Of a stretch of DNA of 64,000 nt, positions 35,062 to 47,028 are shown in pieces; within the stretch, counting starts at the first letter, position 1, and every line of letters begins with the position of its first letter. Source of the stretch: Brachypterus glaber (Eukaryota > Arthropoda > Insecta > Coleoptera > Kateretidae); NCBI GenBank assembly GCA_958510825.1, contig OY294049.1, forward strand, positions 36,732,774 to 36,796,773. Direction: 5' to 3'. The notes under the pieces were generated by a model. That model made no database searches, was not told the DNA's origin, and worked only from the letters and a program-made list of their open reading frames with translations. The translations under genes and the position numbers were made by a program.

Positions 35062-36784
35062 TTTGAGGCATGAAAGGCCGGCCCTGAGTATTACCCCCCC
35101 CCCATAGAAGAAAAAGATCTACGCCCTTGCAACAATATCCTTAAGATTTAATAAGAAAATAATAAATACTGTAGGATCAGTACTGATCTTAGGATATAAA
35201 ATTATTCATACTCAGCGTAAAACCTGTGGACAGTTTTGAAAATACAAAATATTAGCCGGCACCGGCGAATAGGTACCATAAATGCGAGTGGCAGCGAACG
35301 TTTTAAGACCCACTGAATGCCAATCAAGTATTTTTTTATTTCCATCACGTATAATTTTTTTCAGACATAAGCCATGTCAAAAATCTCATTCTTTAACATA
35401 AAGTGTATAATTTTTAAGTTATGGACATTGGTCTACATCAACATGATCAAAAAAAGCCATTTGACACATTTTTATAAAAATCGAAACAAAAATAAAATTT
35501 TGGACCACCCTAATGGCGAGGAAATTGTTTTTTTTAATTTTTTCGTTATTTTATTCGAAATCAGCGGTATCAAAATTAGTCGTATTCAAAAATTGAGAAT
35601 TTTGTCCCTGTTTTTTGTTTTCCTGGCCCAAAACCCTGACGTGATGGACAAAATGGAAGTTGTATTCGAAATCAAAATAACTAAATTAGCCAAAATCAGC
35701 TGTCAGATCAAAATCCAATTTCAAAACTTGAAAATTCGTTGGCCTGTGTAATTAGATATGTTTACCTATTATTAGACATGTTTACCTATTATGTTGCCTT
35801 GTATATAACTTCTTAACTGATAATTTCCGAAATTCAACACTTCAAACTCTGGCCGAATGAAGACTGCGAGGTGACCTTATAGAAACCGATAGAAACGTTA
35901 AAATTCTTATTCATGATTCTTATGTACAATGCAATAATCATTCATATTTTATTGACGTGATGTGACGGATTAATCCATTCTGTTTGCACATACCTTTTAA
36001 TACTCATCGATTCAATAGAAATATTTACAGATAGATAAGAATGAGTGTTTTCACAGAGAAGGAGGTAGTCTACATACGATAAACTGGGGATACTCTGATT
36101 CCACGGTACAGTATGATCATCACTTGTTTTAAAACGAGAATTCTTGTTTGGCTTGATCTGACATCAAAAAAGTATGATTAAAGTATACCCTGTGGTCCAG
36201 ATATTCCCAGTTGACAGTACCCAATTTACATTTTAATTTTCTCTATAAAAAAGGTTTTTACGCCTTTACCCCATTCCGATTCTTATCAAAAACAATTCCA
36301 AGAACCTATGGCCAGACTGCAACTACACTCTCATCAAACCTATTTACGGTTTAGGAGTGCCGTGAACTCAAGATGTTCTTGATTTTCGTGGTCACAGATT
36401 TTTTGAATAGACTAACAGATCGACAGACACGATTTTTTTTCGCGGAAATAATTTTTTTTGTAGGTATATAAAACGTCAAGAAACGTAAAAAATCAATAAA
36501 AAGTTTTTTTACTAACTAAATGCTTCCATCGGGATATGATTTGCAAAAACAGTATAGACACTAACTTGTGTGACACAAGTGTGTTGTTACACATAATATG
36601 TATAAGCAAGGTAATTTCAGTTTCAGTTTTATTTTAGAAATAATATTCTAAAGCTTGTTGTTTACTGTTTTGTCCACACCTAATAGTATTGTAAATATTT
36701 GAATTTGTTCTAAAAATAAAAAAGTTAATTAATTTTTAATAGGAACTCACTATTTCCTATTTCTAAATTTACGGGGCCCGCTTG
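35062..36784. other. DGK intron, no supported gene
   Basis: A 125-codon frame at 35374-35751 is hydrophobic and lysine-rich, has no recognised motif, and lies in simple AT-rich DNA. I do not call it a gene. Confidence 0.5.
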
Positions 36785-37117
36785 TACAGGCTGATCCAGA
36801 ACTCCCGCCCTCGTCATTTTTCTCGAAAATGGTAAGGGATATTACCTGTACTACAAGTTAAATACCGAACGACGCTTTCATAATAATACTTGTTGGCCCT
36901 GTGGCGACCTCTATATTTTTTTCTCATGGTAAGCGATTTTTTATTTATGAAATTAAAAGATCTTTAAATAAGAATAGTTCACCTAGTTATAGGCTGTCAA
37001 AATTTACTTAATGAATTGTTCCTAATTTTTTAACCATTGCAGATTTTCAAAAAGTTTTAAATATGTTACTACATACTAATTAATTTTAATAGGCAAACAA
37101 TTTAAAAAAGTCCTAAG

Positions 37118-37535
37118 CGCCATGTTAGGATTGGTGTAGTGGACTACCGCGTCGTACTTGACGAGTTTAATACCCAAATAGCGTGAGTTCGATTCTCACC
37201 GGCGCCGATTTGCCTTTTTCAGTTAATTAATAATTGAAATTTGGCGAATGAGTAAGTGAAGCGGACACTCCCTATAAATTGGTTCGAAAGTCAATTAAAG
37301 CCGGTGGTTCCCGCTACTACTAGCCCACACAAGTCCTGGACTTAGGGAACGCAAATTTTGATCATTTTGGACTACCACCCCTCCCCCCCCTCCCCGTAAC
37401 GCTATTTTCCTATACCATTAACATGGGCGTAACACTCCAAAATGACCCCCACCCCCCCCTATGAGCGTTACGTAATACTTGAACCCCTTAGGGGATGCTT
37501 AATTAAGTAGAATAGTAAGAGGTTAAACACAAATG
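37118..37535 (+). mobile_element. SINE, full-length copy interrupted by a MITE
   Basis: A tRNA-like head (A-box TGGTGTAGTGG, B-box GAGTTCGATTC) is followed by the body shared with 4832 and 61005. The MITE at 37348-37487 splits the body at GGACTTAGGG. Confidence 0.85.
37348..37487. mobile_element. Foldback MITE with G/C runs, copy 4, inside SINE
   Basis: Flanked by CTTAGGG on both sides (37341-37347 and 37488-37494), the likely target duplication. The left arm has lost its outer end. Confidence 0.85.
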
Positions 37536-38017
37536 TAATGTAATTATGAAAGCGTCATTCGGTATTTAACTTGTACAGGCAAAGTACTGTCGTTGATATA
37601 CTTTGGTACAGGTGAGACTATAAACCGTGGTTCCTGAATTTTTTTTATATCCCTTACCATTTTCGAGGAAAATGACGAGGGCGGGAATTCTGGATCACCC
37701 TGTACCTAACTTGGCTGCGTAAAAACATACATAAAAACTTTTTTATAGGTGCCTAAATTAATTGGTTTTCTAATTGATTATTGGGGCCCAGCACTGTAAA
37801 GTAGTAATCAATTAAGTCTTTTTCGGCGTATTTTGGCTCGCTGAAAATAAATTTTATGTTAGATTTGGGTCCATATCCTTTAGAAATAGAAAATGTTCTG
37901 GGTTTATCGCAAAAAAATCTATATTTTCTACGAGTAAAAAAACTGTGACTTGACTGAGCAAATCTGACATCAGATCTGATGTCAGATCTGCAGATTTGTT
38001 TCCAGGGAGCCAAAATA

Positions 38018-38690
38018 TACACGGTGTTTGCAGTCTTTTGACATTTAATAAACGGGATGATTCTACATTATAAAACATGAAAAACCACCAAAAGAAATAA
38101 GCGCTAAGGGAGCTACGGTCCTTCGAAGATGGACATATTGAATAGGGAACAAAAAAAACACCAATAAAATTTTAGTGCTGCAGGGCGATTCATTAAAACT
38201 AAGCAAAAAAGTATTATTCACCGAAACACCAAAATTTATTAATAAAGGAGTAATAGCCTTTTAAAAAGTGGTTGCACAAAATGTTGCTTGCATTTTTTCT
38301 GAAAACGGTTGCTCCTACATTTTTATGTATTTTTACTCAAGGAATCTATATTTTTTTACAAAAAAAAAAAATACATAAAAAAGTTTGGGGCAAAATGTGT
38401 TAAGCCTCACACATTTTGTCCGTCTAGGCACGCCTCTGGATAGATTAAAAAAAAATAAATTAGTATAAAATAATTTCCCTTATTAATACTACTGTACACG
38501 CAAAACCTCGTCGCTCTAGGTCAAAGGGTACCAGTGTTATTAATTAAAAACCTTTTTTTAGTACAATTTTGAAGAGTCGTAACTCTCTTAGGGTTCATTT
38601 CCAGACCTATGTTCATATGCTGGTATTTCATGTTTTGTAATGTAGAATCATCCCCTTTATTTCCCGCCAACAGACTGCAAACACCGTATA
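38018..38690. mobile_element. Foldback element, TACACGGTGTTTGCAG type, copy 2
   Basis: TACACGGTGTTTGCAGTCTT pairs with AGACTGCAAACACCGTATA; GATGATTCTACATTATAAAA pairs with TTTTGTAATGTAGAATCATC. Same family as 5272-5877. Confidence 0.8.
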
Positions 38691-39269
38691 TAAAAAGACC
38701 AATATATGGGTCGGGTCCATAGTCGGGTATCTTTGAAGAAAATCGATTGAAGGGTGGGCATCAAAAAGGAATTATTTCTGGTTTGGACTTTTTGGAATTG
38801 GAAGGAAGAAGAACGAATCATAACTATGACTTTTTAATCTCTAATAAAAACGCCAAAAAAGACTGATCTACCTTCAGTGGACCATCTGGTGTATTCTATT
38901 CTAATAAAATTTAAATTATTTTTCAAGAAAATAATATCTACTTGCCTCAAATAGAAAAATTTAATTTGAAATAGGAAAATCTAATCTAAAATTATTGTTA
39001 TTATTAACGGTGTGCGATTTTCTGAGTTTTCAGTTACAGATAGAAGCGGAAAACAAGCCGTGAAGTTATACCATGCATCGCATTTTATAGTATACTCTAA
39101 GGGATAAACCGCTGAAAAAAAAAATTGCCACTAAATTCCTTCTCGGAGATAATCCCTTAAGATTTCCTTGGAATTTCCTTCAAGATAACCTGGACAAAAA
39201 AATCAAAATAAAAGTTCACAAGTTTGGTAAAGATGAGATTTCCTAGGATTTTCTCAAGAGATTACCTTC

Positions 39270-39780
39270 AAACATAAAAAAATCAACAATTGTTTTTTTT
39301 TTATTTTGTTTTTGTGAAAAACGAAAAATTTTTGGAATTTTTTTTTCAAAAAAACAAAAAAAAAGATGCAAACCAAACTATTTTTTTTTGTAATAAGATA
39401 TTAAAAAAAAAAACGAAAAAATAAAAAAAAGTAAAATATATTAAAAAAAAAATTTTTCATTTTTTTTTTAAATTTTTTTTTGCGAAAAACGAAGAAATTT
39501 AAAAAAATGATAGTTCTTTCATTTTTAAAAAAAGTTTAAACCCCCATAACTTTTTTGATTGTTTGATTTTTCCTGAAAATTTCAAGTCGATCGGATTATT
39601 CGTTCTTGAGTTGAGACGGGGAGACGGCCAAAAAAATAGGTTTCTTATTTTCTCATAAAACAAATTTATATCCAAGAATTTTTTGTCTAGGACGATTTTT
39701 GAATGTTTTAGAAAATTCAAAACTACCGTTTAATACTATTCTAGCGCAGGAGCTGTGAATAGTTTTATAACAGTAAAACT
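39270..39780 (+). mobile_element. Dispersed repeat family X, copy 5
   Basis: A/T-run sections, then AAGTCGATCGGATTATTCGT and the end TCTAGCGCAGGAGCTGTGAA. Confidence 0.65.
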
Positions 39781-40078
39781 CATCTCCAACTTTCAGTCAT
39801 GGTTTGCTGTGAGTCTGACGTCATAGTGTGACCTAGATACGACGTGGACCCCAAGAGCTGGGCGTCGAATCCACCCTACAGTGACGTATTCTCTTAAGCC
39901 CGTGACGTCACACCCTAAAATAGCTTGATTAGACTGGGCATTAAATAGTTCAGCCATTCCATGATGACGGACCGTACCATTCGTACAATATCTTATCAAA
40001 TATTTAAAAAAAAAGTATCAAAAACTAAAACTGATATAAAAGCTAGTATGAAAAATAGAAAGTGGACGTTGTCCGCAA

Positions 40079-40288
40079 CTTTGCCTTAGGGGGTTCAAAT
40101 TTTTCACACTAGGTGGTGCGATTTGGTAACTTTATAAGGATTTTTATGGTAAATAAAGCATAGTGCTTTAAGCACCGGAGATAAATTGGTCTCTGAAAGC
40201 ACATTGGCCAATCCTAAGATGAAAATTCCCTATAAAGTTACCAAATCGCACCACCTAGTGTGAAAAACTTGAACCCCCTAAGGCAAAG
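40079..40288. mobile_element. 210-bp hairpin element, CTTTGCCTTAGGGGGTTCAA type
   Basis: Nearly perfect arms of about 60 bp (TAGGTGGTGCGATTTGGTAA pairs with TTACCAAATCGCACCACCTA) around a spacer of about 85 bp. No coding capacity. Confidence 0.85.
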
Positions 40289-40461
40289 AATACGATTAAT
40301 GGCTGCCATTCATATTAGCCACTCGTTCGGACACTATTCCTGTTCCCCCACTTCTCTAGTTCATTGTGACGGACGCTACAAAAAATGGAAGTGGAATAAA
40401 TCTATTTTATGTTTGCCCGAATATTAGCAAACTGGTTAAAAATTAAATTCAAACTTTATTA

Positions 40462-41642
40462 TACACGGTGTATTTGAAATAGGGTCGGAAATTTTAACAG
40501 ATGATTCTACATCATAAAATATGACAAAAAGTTCCTATAAACATATGTCTAAAAATGCGTCATAAGGGAGCTACGCCCCTTTGAAAGTGTCTAAAAAAAT
40601 CGGTTTTTATTTAATAACTCAGAAACCCTTTGAGATATATCAACCAGGTGTTGCACGTCAACTAATCCTACCAAGGCCTGTTTTTATGTGTTATTTTCAT
40701 GTACTTATTTCAACCAGGGGTGTGCAAAACGGGGGGGGGGCTTATCAGTTTTTTGTCCCAAACTTTTTTCTGTGTAACTTTTTTGCAATTTTATTTTTGA
40801 AATATGATTCCCCAGAGCAAAATACATAAAAAAGGTACTATTGTTGTAATACTGTAGGATTAACCGTTTTCGAGAAAAATTCATTTGAAGGTGAAATTCC
40901 ACGGTTCGAGGACGAAAAATTAAATACTAAAATATTGAAAACCATAATTTTAATGATGTAGGGCGAATGTACATTAAAAACTAAGAAAAAAACCTCATAT
41001 ACAGGTACTTCCAAAAATGAATCCTAATCGAGCTATGGTCTCCTAAATATGCACCATTTTTAAAGGGCTATGGTAGCTTTAAAAGCGTTTTTTCGACCTA
41101 CATGTATGGAAACTTTTTTTCTTAGTTTTTGATGTAGAATAACATTGCATCATTAAAATTTTGGTTTTCGACATTTTAGTATTTAATTTTTAGTCCTCAA
41201 ACCGTGAAATTTCACCTTCAAATGAACTTTTCTCGAAAACGGTTAATCCTACAGTATTACAACAAGAGTACCTTTTTTATGTATTTTGACCTGAGGAATC
41301 ATATTTCAAAAATAAAATTGCAAAAAAGTTACCCAGAAAAAAGTTTGGGACAAAAAACTGATAAGGCCCCCCCGTTTCGCACACCCCTGGTTTAAATAAG
41401 TACGTGAAAATGACATACAAAGATGGGCCTTATTAGGATTAATTTACGTGCAAAACCTGGTTAATATATCTCAAAGGGTTCCTGAGTTATTAAATAAAAA
41501 CCGATTTTTTAGCCAATTTCAAAGGGGCGTAGCTCCCTTAGGACGCATTTTTAGACATATGTTTATAGGAACTTTTTGTCATATTTTATCATGTAGAATC
41601 ACCTGTTAAAATTTCCGACCCTATTTCAAATACACCCTGTAG
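40462..41642. mobile_element. 1.18-kb foldback element
   Basis: Both arms, roughly 550 bp each, read inwards TACACGGTGTATTTGAAATA / GGTCGGAAATTTTAACAG / CGCATTTTTAGACATATG (reversed) / GGGGTGTGCAAAACGGG. The turn lies near 41050. The right end is ACCCTGTA. A partial copy is at 48190-48935. Confidence 0.85.
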
Positions 41643-41959
41643 TATGCTACATGACGGATGCTACAAAATTCCACCAAAATTTTAATCTTTTTTTTTCTAA
41701 TTTATCTTAAAGAAACAAAAACAACAACTACAATTTGAATTAAAAAATTCTAAATTTAACATTAAAATACAGCACTACTTAAATAAAACACATGAATTAT
41801 AACTGGAATTTTTGTTTGGCCGGTTTGAAACAAACTGTAATTTAATTTCGTAAAAAAGTGTTTCCATTGGATAAATTTTGATTAATTTTGTCAGGGTGCG
41901 TTCATGCTGCGTAAAATATAATTTAATTGGGATATTAATGAAAAAAAGATTAATTTTAA

Positions 41960-42172
41960 ATAAGAAATGTAAAATTTAGACCTCAACAATTATATTTTGC
42001 CTCTGCCCGAATAGATACCCTGGATGCTCTGAGACGCAAGTTGCTCGCCTCTTTTGTGAAGCGGCTACTCTCCAGTCCTAATGTTTTCCTAAAAGCGTTT
42101 GTATCTTCGGACTGCTTTTGGGTTTCTGCACAAATCGCCACTTGGCGACGCCTTTGTTTCTTACAAGTGACC
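41960..42172 (+). pseudogene. Possible LINE C-terminal fragment
   Basis: One frame reads ARIDTLDALRRKLLASFV, then KRLLSSPNVFLKAF, and stops 30 codons later (LCFLQVT). LL.SPN.FL near the end recalls C-termini of some non-LTR retrotransposon polyproteins. It is richer in GC than its surroundings. An exapted exon is an alternative. Confidence 0.3.
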
Positions 42173-42881
42173 TAATCATTTTATTTATTTATAAATTATA
42201 ATTATTTTGTTTTGCTTTATTTTTATTTTTAATCATTTTATTATTTTGTAGTATATGGCCATTATGCTGTAATAAAATTATTATATTTCTAAATAATAAT
42301 GTGACATATGAACAACTTTTTTTTACTTTGGTTTTAAATTCTATGGAATGGCTGAGTTACTACTTCAGTAATGATGATGCATTTAATTTTTAGATTATTT
42401 TTGAGATTTTAATTATTAAATTCTTAAGTTTATGATCAATAGAGGTCTGTACAACTAGAATTATGAAACCGAAGACGTCTACCCTATCTCTATCTCATTT
42501 GTGCACGGCACACCACTACCAACTTAAATAAATTAAAAAAATATTGCATTTTTTTCAATTTTTATCAACAATTACCGTTGATTTTTGTAAATAAACCTAA
42601 AGAAATGAATATTTTTTGCTAAGAAATAAAACTGACGATTTAATAGTAAAATAAAGAATGAAATATAAATCCTATTAATTGTTCTTAGGTTGGTTGCTTA
42701 ATCTGTTTATTTATTTACAAAACATAATCTCAAATATGAAAAGGTAAATATGATTTTATTTAACGTTTATCATATTTATTATTAACTATATATTATTATT
42801 ATGTATTTTAATATCGTTACCAGTTTCTACATTTCAAGAAATTAATTTTATGACGAGCGTTATTTCTGTTATAGCTACCAA

Positions 42882-42947
42882 ATGCCAAGATGTTTTTACA
42901 AGGGTTGCAAAAGTCCAAACGAATTTCGCCTAGGCTTTAAATCTAAG
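42882..42947 (+). other. Exon-like start: zinc-finger-like 22 residues before a GT
   Basis: ATG opens MPRCFYKGCKSPNEF...FKSK and runs in frame to a potential donor AAG/gtataa. C-x4-C near the start recalls THAP-type N-termini, but the remaining ligands would lie in another exon that I cannot find. Confidence 0.25.
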
Positions 42948-42949
42948 GT

Positions 42950-44218
42950 ATAAAGAAAGAACTTTGGTAAACAATATTTAAATATCAAAATTCGTAAAAG
43001 TACTATAATAGTCAATAAAAACACAATATTTAGTAAAACACACAAAAAACTGAAATCAAAACAATATCAAACGCAGCTCACACAATGACAGTGGCTAACG
43101 AAAATGGCGTTACTGACAGTGCAGCCAACATAAAAGCTAGTAGATTTTTTTTTCTTTATGTTGGTGATATTACTTCTATCCTTTTTGGGTAGAACTTTTG
43201 TCCCTGTCTAATCTAAATGGAGAAATCTCCATTTGCATGTATCTGGAAGCCCTTATCATTATTATACTAGTATAATAATATACGATTCACAGCGCCTGCG
43301 CTAGAACAGTATTATACGGTAGTTAATATAAATTTTTTAGGTAGTACTTTTTTTTGTTTAAGTTTATTCAAAATATTTGCGTCCATTTCAATTAAAATTA
43401 TGTGTCGTTAACAGAAAAAGCGGGGTAGGTATGATGTAACACGTACATGTAACAAAGTTTTAATTACCGAACAAATTTCCTATGTCCCCTTTAACTATTT
43501 CTATCAAAGTACGTCATGAAAAATTTTCACGTTACTGAATTTATGTTTAAACTTGGTTTATCTAATTATACTTGAACATGGGCTGATGAGATCTACTTTC
43601 TCTAGAGGAAGTACAGCGGGCACAAAATTACGGTCTCGGGCTCCAGGGCTTTATCTGAATGATACGTTAAACATATTATGTTTATTTAATTAATTTTTAT
43701 TTTAGTCGTCAATTTTTTCCTATGTATTTTTCATTTTTTTCAATTTTGTCTTCAGGTCAATCTATAAGATAGATATCGTCGGTTTAGAGTGTTAACCTGC
43801 TAACTCTACTTTTGGACGAATTGTCGTTTTTGATACCGTTCAAAAGAGGGCACTTAGTTACACCATCTGCAAAAAACAGGCAACTCTAACCTCTTTCCAA
43901 ATATAACTTGATGCTAGTCGAAAATCTGCTCACTCCGCCACTTCCAGCATTTAATACAAAGGTTTTTATTTTTAAAATGATTGCTTTTTGATGTCGAAGA
44001 CAGTATTTTGTACTTTCATTTTCTAAAATAAAAACCTTTGCAATAATTGCTTTATTTTTTGAAAAAACTTTACCTAAAACCTGCCAACTCCTTAATGGAG
44101 ATTTGTCTCAAAGGTAGAAAACCTGCCATCTCCTTTTTAATTCAATAAAAATCAAGCCCAAATTAATTTTTTTGTAGTTGATTTTTGTTTTAGAGGAAGC
44201 TTTTTTTTAGTTATGAAA
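42950..44218. other. DGK intron, little recognised
   Basis: Only the reversed end of repeat family X (43255-43340, TATACGATTCACAGCGCCTG) is identified. Confidence 0.5.
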
Positions 44219-44249
44219 ATATCAACATTTCTGGTACGGACTAGTCATG

Positions 44250-44378
44250 TTTTAACCGGTTTTTAACCGGTTTTTAACCGGTTATTGCTTTCGAGTTTTA
44301 ACCTAAAACTGGTCTGAGGTAATTTTGGCAACCGGTTAACCGAAAACCGATTATTGGCTATGGTTTTCCATCTCTACG
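44250..44378 (-). mobile_element. Possible hAT-type transposon end
   Basis: The minus strand begins TAGAGATGGAAAACCATAGC and continues with repeated AACCGGTTAAAAACCGGTTA motifs. hAT elements often start CAGAGATGG and have subterminal repeats. Only one end was found. Confidence 0.35.
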
Positions 44379-45153
44379 CGGCGGACCGTGCTCATCATAC
44401 ACACTTGTCACATTGTAGCCACTGGCTGTAGCACCACATTTCACCACACAAAAACACTGTGCTCCTTTAAATTCTAAGAGATTGGTCGGCTCTTTTGCGA
44501 AATATTCTCGTTAATCATAACTGTCAGTGTCTCATTCACCGAGAAAGGCTCAAATGGCCTGAAACTATGTCACGTGACTGCGGGGATAAGTTATAAATTA
44601 CTGTTTCCACCGCATTGGCCTACATTTATCGCATTTTTTTGTCGTTAGATAGAATTACCATCTTTATATTATCGATTATTACTCTGCCTGTTATATATCT
44701 TAGAAAAAGTTTGCATCAGTTTAATAGTCGCAACTTTTAAAATAAACTGATCAAAAAAAGTTAAGGATATTTTGGTTTCTCTGAGAAAAAATAATCGAAA
44801 AAACAAAAAATGGCCCGCCGCTGTCTCATTATTTTGTTTAACTGTATTGAACATATATGGGACATGATCGTCAACCATATTTTCATGACGTAAGGAAACT
44901 ATCAAGTTCTTCCGGATTTATGGGATCAAAAATCAGTTAAATCGTTTAATTTTTTAGTAATCTTAAAGGAATTTGCGAGGAAATCTCAAGGGATTGCCTC
45001 CTAGAAGGAGTCAGGTGTAGATTTTTTTAGCAGTTTACTTCTCGTATTTGTATAACTATGGAGAAAAGGGTGTGAAATTCTCTCATGAGTCGTCAGACGA
45101 TTAAAGCGAACACACAAGGGAAATGACGACCCTTTGCCCCAGATACATTTACC

Positions 45154-45560
45154 TACAGGGTGATAAGTAACTGACATGCCAAAATTTAAGAGGTGATTCT
45201 ACATTCAAAAATATGGAAAAAAGTTCCTATAAAGGCTGGTCCGGAAATGAGTCCTACGGGAGCTACGGCCCTTCGAAGATGGACATATTGAATGGAGAAC
45301 AAAAAACGCACCAATAAAAATCTTCATTTAAAACTAAGAAAAAAATATTTTTCACCGAAACACTCAAATTTAATATTTAAGGAGTATTAATAGTATTTTA
45401 AAAAGTAACATTTTTGGTGGCACAAAATGTTACTTCCTCTTAATTGCATATTTTTTTTAACGGTTGTTATAGTGTTATGCTATATCACATTTTTATGTAT
45501 TTTTACTCAAGGAATCCATATTTTTTACAAAAAATCCAAAAAAAATACACATAAAAAAGT
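45154..45560. mobile_element. CAGGGTGATAA-type foldback relative, one arm
   Basis: TACAGGGTGATAAGTAACTG, AAGAGGTGATTCTACATTCA and GGGAGCTACGGCCCTTCGAA match the arms of related elements at 27149 and 38090. Confidence 0.6.
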
Positions 45561-45837
45561 TTGGGGCAAAAATTTAAAGAATAGAGTAAAAAAGTCTTAT
45601 TATAAGATTGTAATTAGAACAACCTTAAATCAACTGAAATAAAAAAATATATAAACTATTTTATAACTCAAAAAATATCCAAAATAGTATATTCTGTAAC
45701 AAGTATTGAATATGCATTCTTAGCCTGTTCCAGACATTTAAATTCATTACAATTAATTGTCACATATCCGCACATATCTTATCTATGGTGCCCATTCCAT
45801 CACAGAAAATAGAAATTCTGTTATTGAAAATCACACC

Positions 45838-47028
45838 GGCCCACAAAAAAAAGTTGTGTATGCTGGGGTTGAGACCCACCTATTCTTATGTATTTTGGGA
45901 TGCTAAACACGAATCTGTCATAAAAAAGGCACTTCATGGGTTAATTTTTTTTGCTACACTGAAATTTCAGACTAATAATATGAGATTTTCACCATTTTAG
46001 ACAGTTTTTTCAGTGTAGCAAAAAAATGAGCCCTTGAGTTGCCTTTTTATGTTAGATTCATGTTCAGGATTCCAAAATAGTATTTTGAAAATACATAAGA
46101 ATAGGTGGGTTCCCAGGTGGGTCCCCAGTACCCAAGTAACACAAGTAGCTTTAAAGTGTCTCTTACTACGTATCCGTTGTTAAATTAAAGCTAGTTTGGC
46201 TGTAACAGCTTTCTGTAAACGAGATTTGAAGTGGTTTTAGCGATAGCATTTGGCCAATTTAGGAGAGTCATTATAATATGGTTGCTATGAGTATTTCGCG
46301 TATGCTGGAATATCGATTTTACAAACATTCTAAAGATAGATAACAGCTATATTCTGTATTTTCTTGTTGCCAACAGAAAACGATAAAAAAATCTAAATTT
46401 TTTATTACTTTAGGGAATTTAATAATATAATATTGTCATAAGCTTTACTTTGTTCTCTGTTCACGAAATATCTTTGTTAGATAAAATAACAATGTATTAT
46501 TCATTGTGTTAGCATATGGACTTTTACAAATTCTTTGACACATAATTTAAGTGCGAATAAGATAATATTGTGAAAAGTGATGATCAAAACTTGTTATATT
46601 TCACGCCCTCCAAAAGTAGTGAAGATTAGTTAAAATAAATTGTTGTTAATAAAGTTTTATTTTTATTTTTTTATTTATTTTTCTTTATACGCGGTCCGAA
46701 AATTTTCAATTAAACGGTTCTAAAATGCATTAAATTTCTATTATTTTTGATTGTTTTAAGATAGTTTTAAAGTATATAAAAAAGAACACAAATAGCTGTG
46801 GTTTTATTTTGTACTATTTATTGGCTACGCCAAGTTGATTATAGCTATTACAGTGGATGTAAAATGTTAAGAACAGCTTAATAAAAAATCCTAAATGCAG
46901 AAAATTAAATTACCGATATAAACCTAAATGCTGGTTTAAAATGCGAGGTACAGCCAATTTAAGCTGTAAAATCTAAGCGTGTTACTTGGGTACAGACAAC
47001 TTTTTATTTTTTGTGGGCCTGTGTCATT
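45838..47028. mobile_element. Foldback element split by a TA-flanked insertion
   Basis: Left arm ACCGGCCCACAAAAAAAAGT, ACCCACCTATTCTTATGTAT; right arm ATACATAAGAATAGGTGGGT, then (after the insertion 46131-46990) AACTTTTTATTTTTTGTGGG. The 71-codon frame over the left arm is incidental. Confidence 0.75.
46131..46990. mobile_element. TIR element CCCAAGTAACAC, TA target duplication
   Basis: Starts CCCAAGTAACAC and ends GTGTTACTTGGG, flanked by TA on both sides (46129-46130, 46991-46992). The 860-bp interior has no recognised gene. Confidence 0.8.

Larger units (their letters stand above)
36785..37704. mobile_element. CAGG-TGATCCAGAA TIR element holding a SINE
   Basis: Left TACAGGCTGATCCAGAACTC and right GAATTCTGGATCACCCTGTA are inverted; similarity runs about 110 bp inwards (ACCGAACGACGCTTTCATAA against TTATGAAAGCGTCATTCGGT). 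The centre is occupied by the SINE at 37118-37535. Confidence 0.8.

Noticed and set aside
35374..35751. 125-codon open frame in the DGK intron
   Set aside because: Lysine/phenylalanine/isoleucine-rich translation of AT-rich DNA with no motif, and no splice or promoter context.
37128..37208. Second tRNA gene candidate
   Set aside because: Same reason: the head of a SINE.
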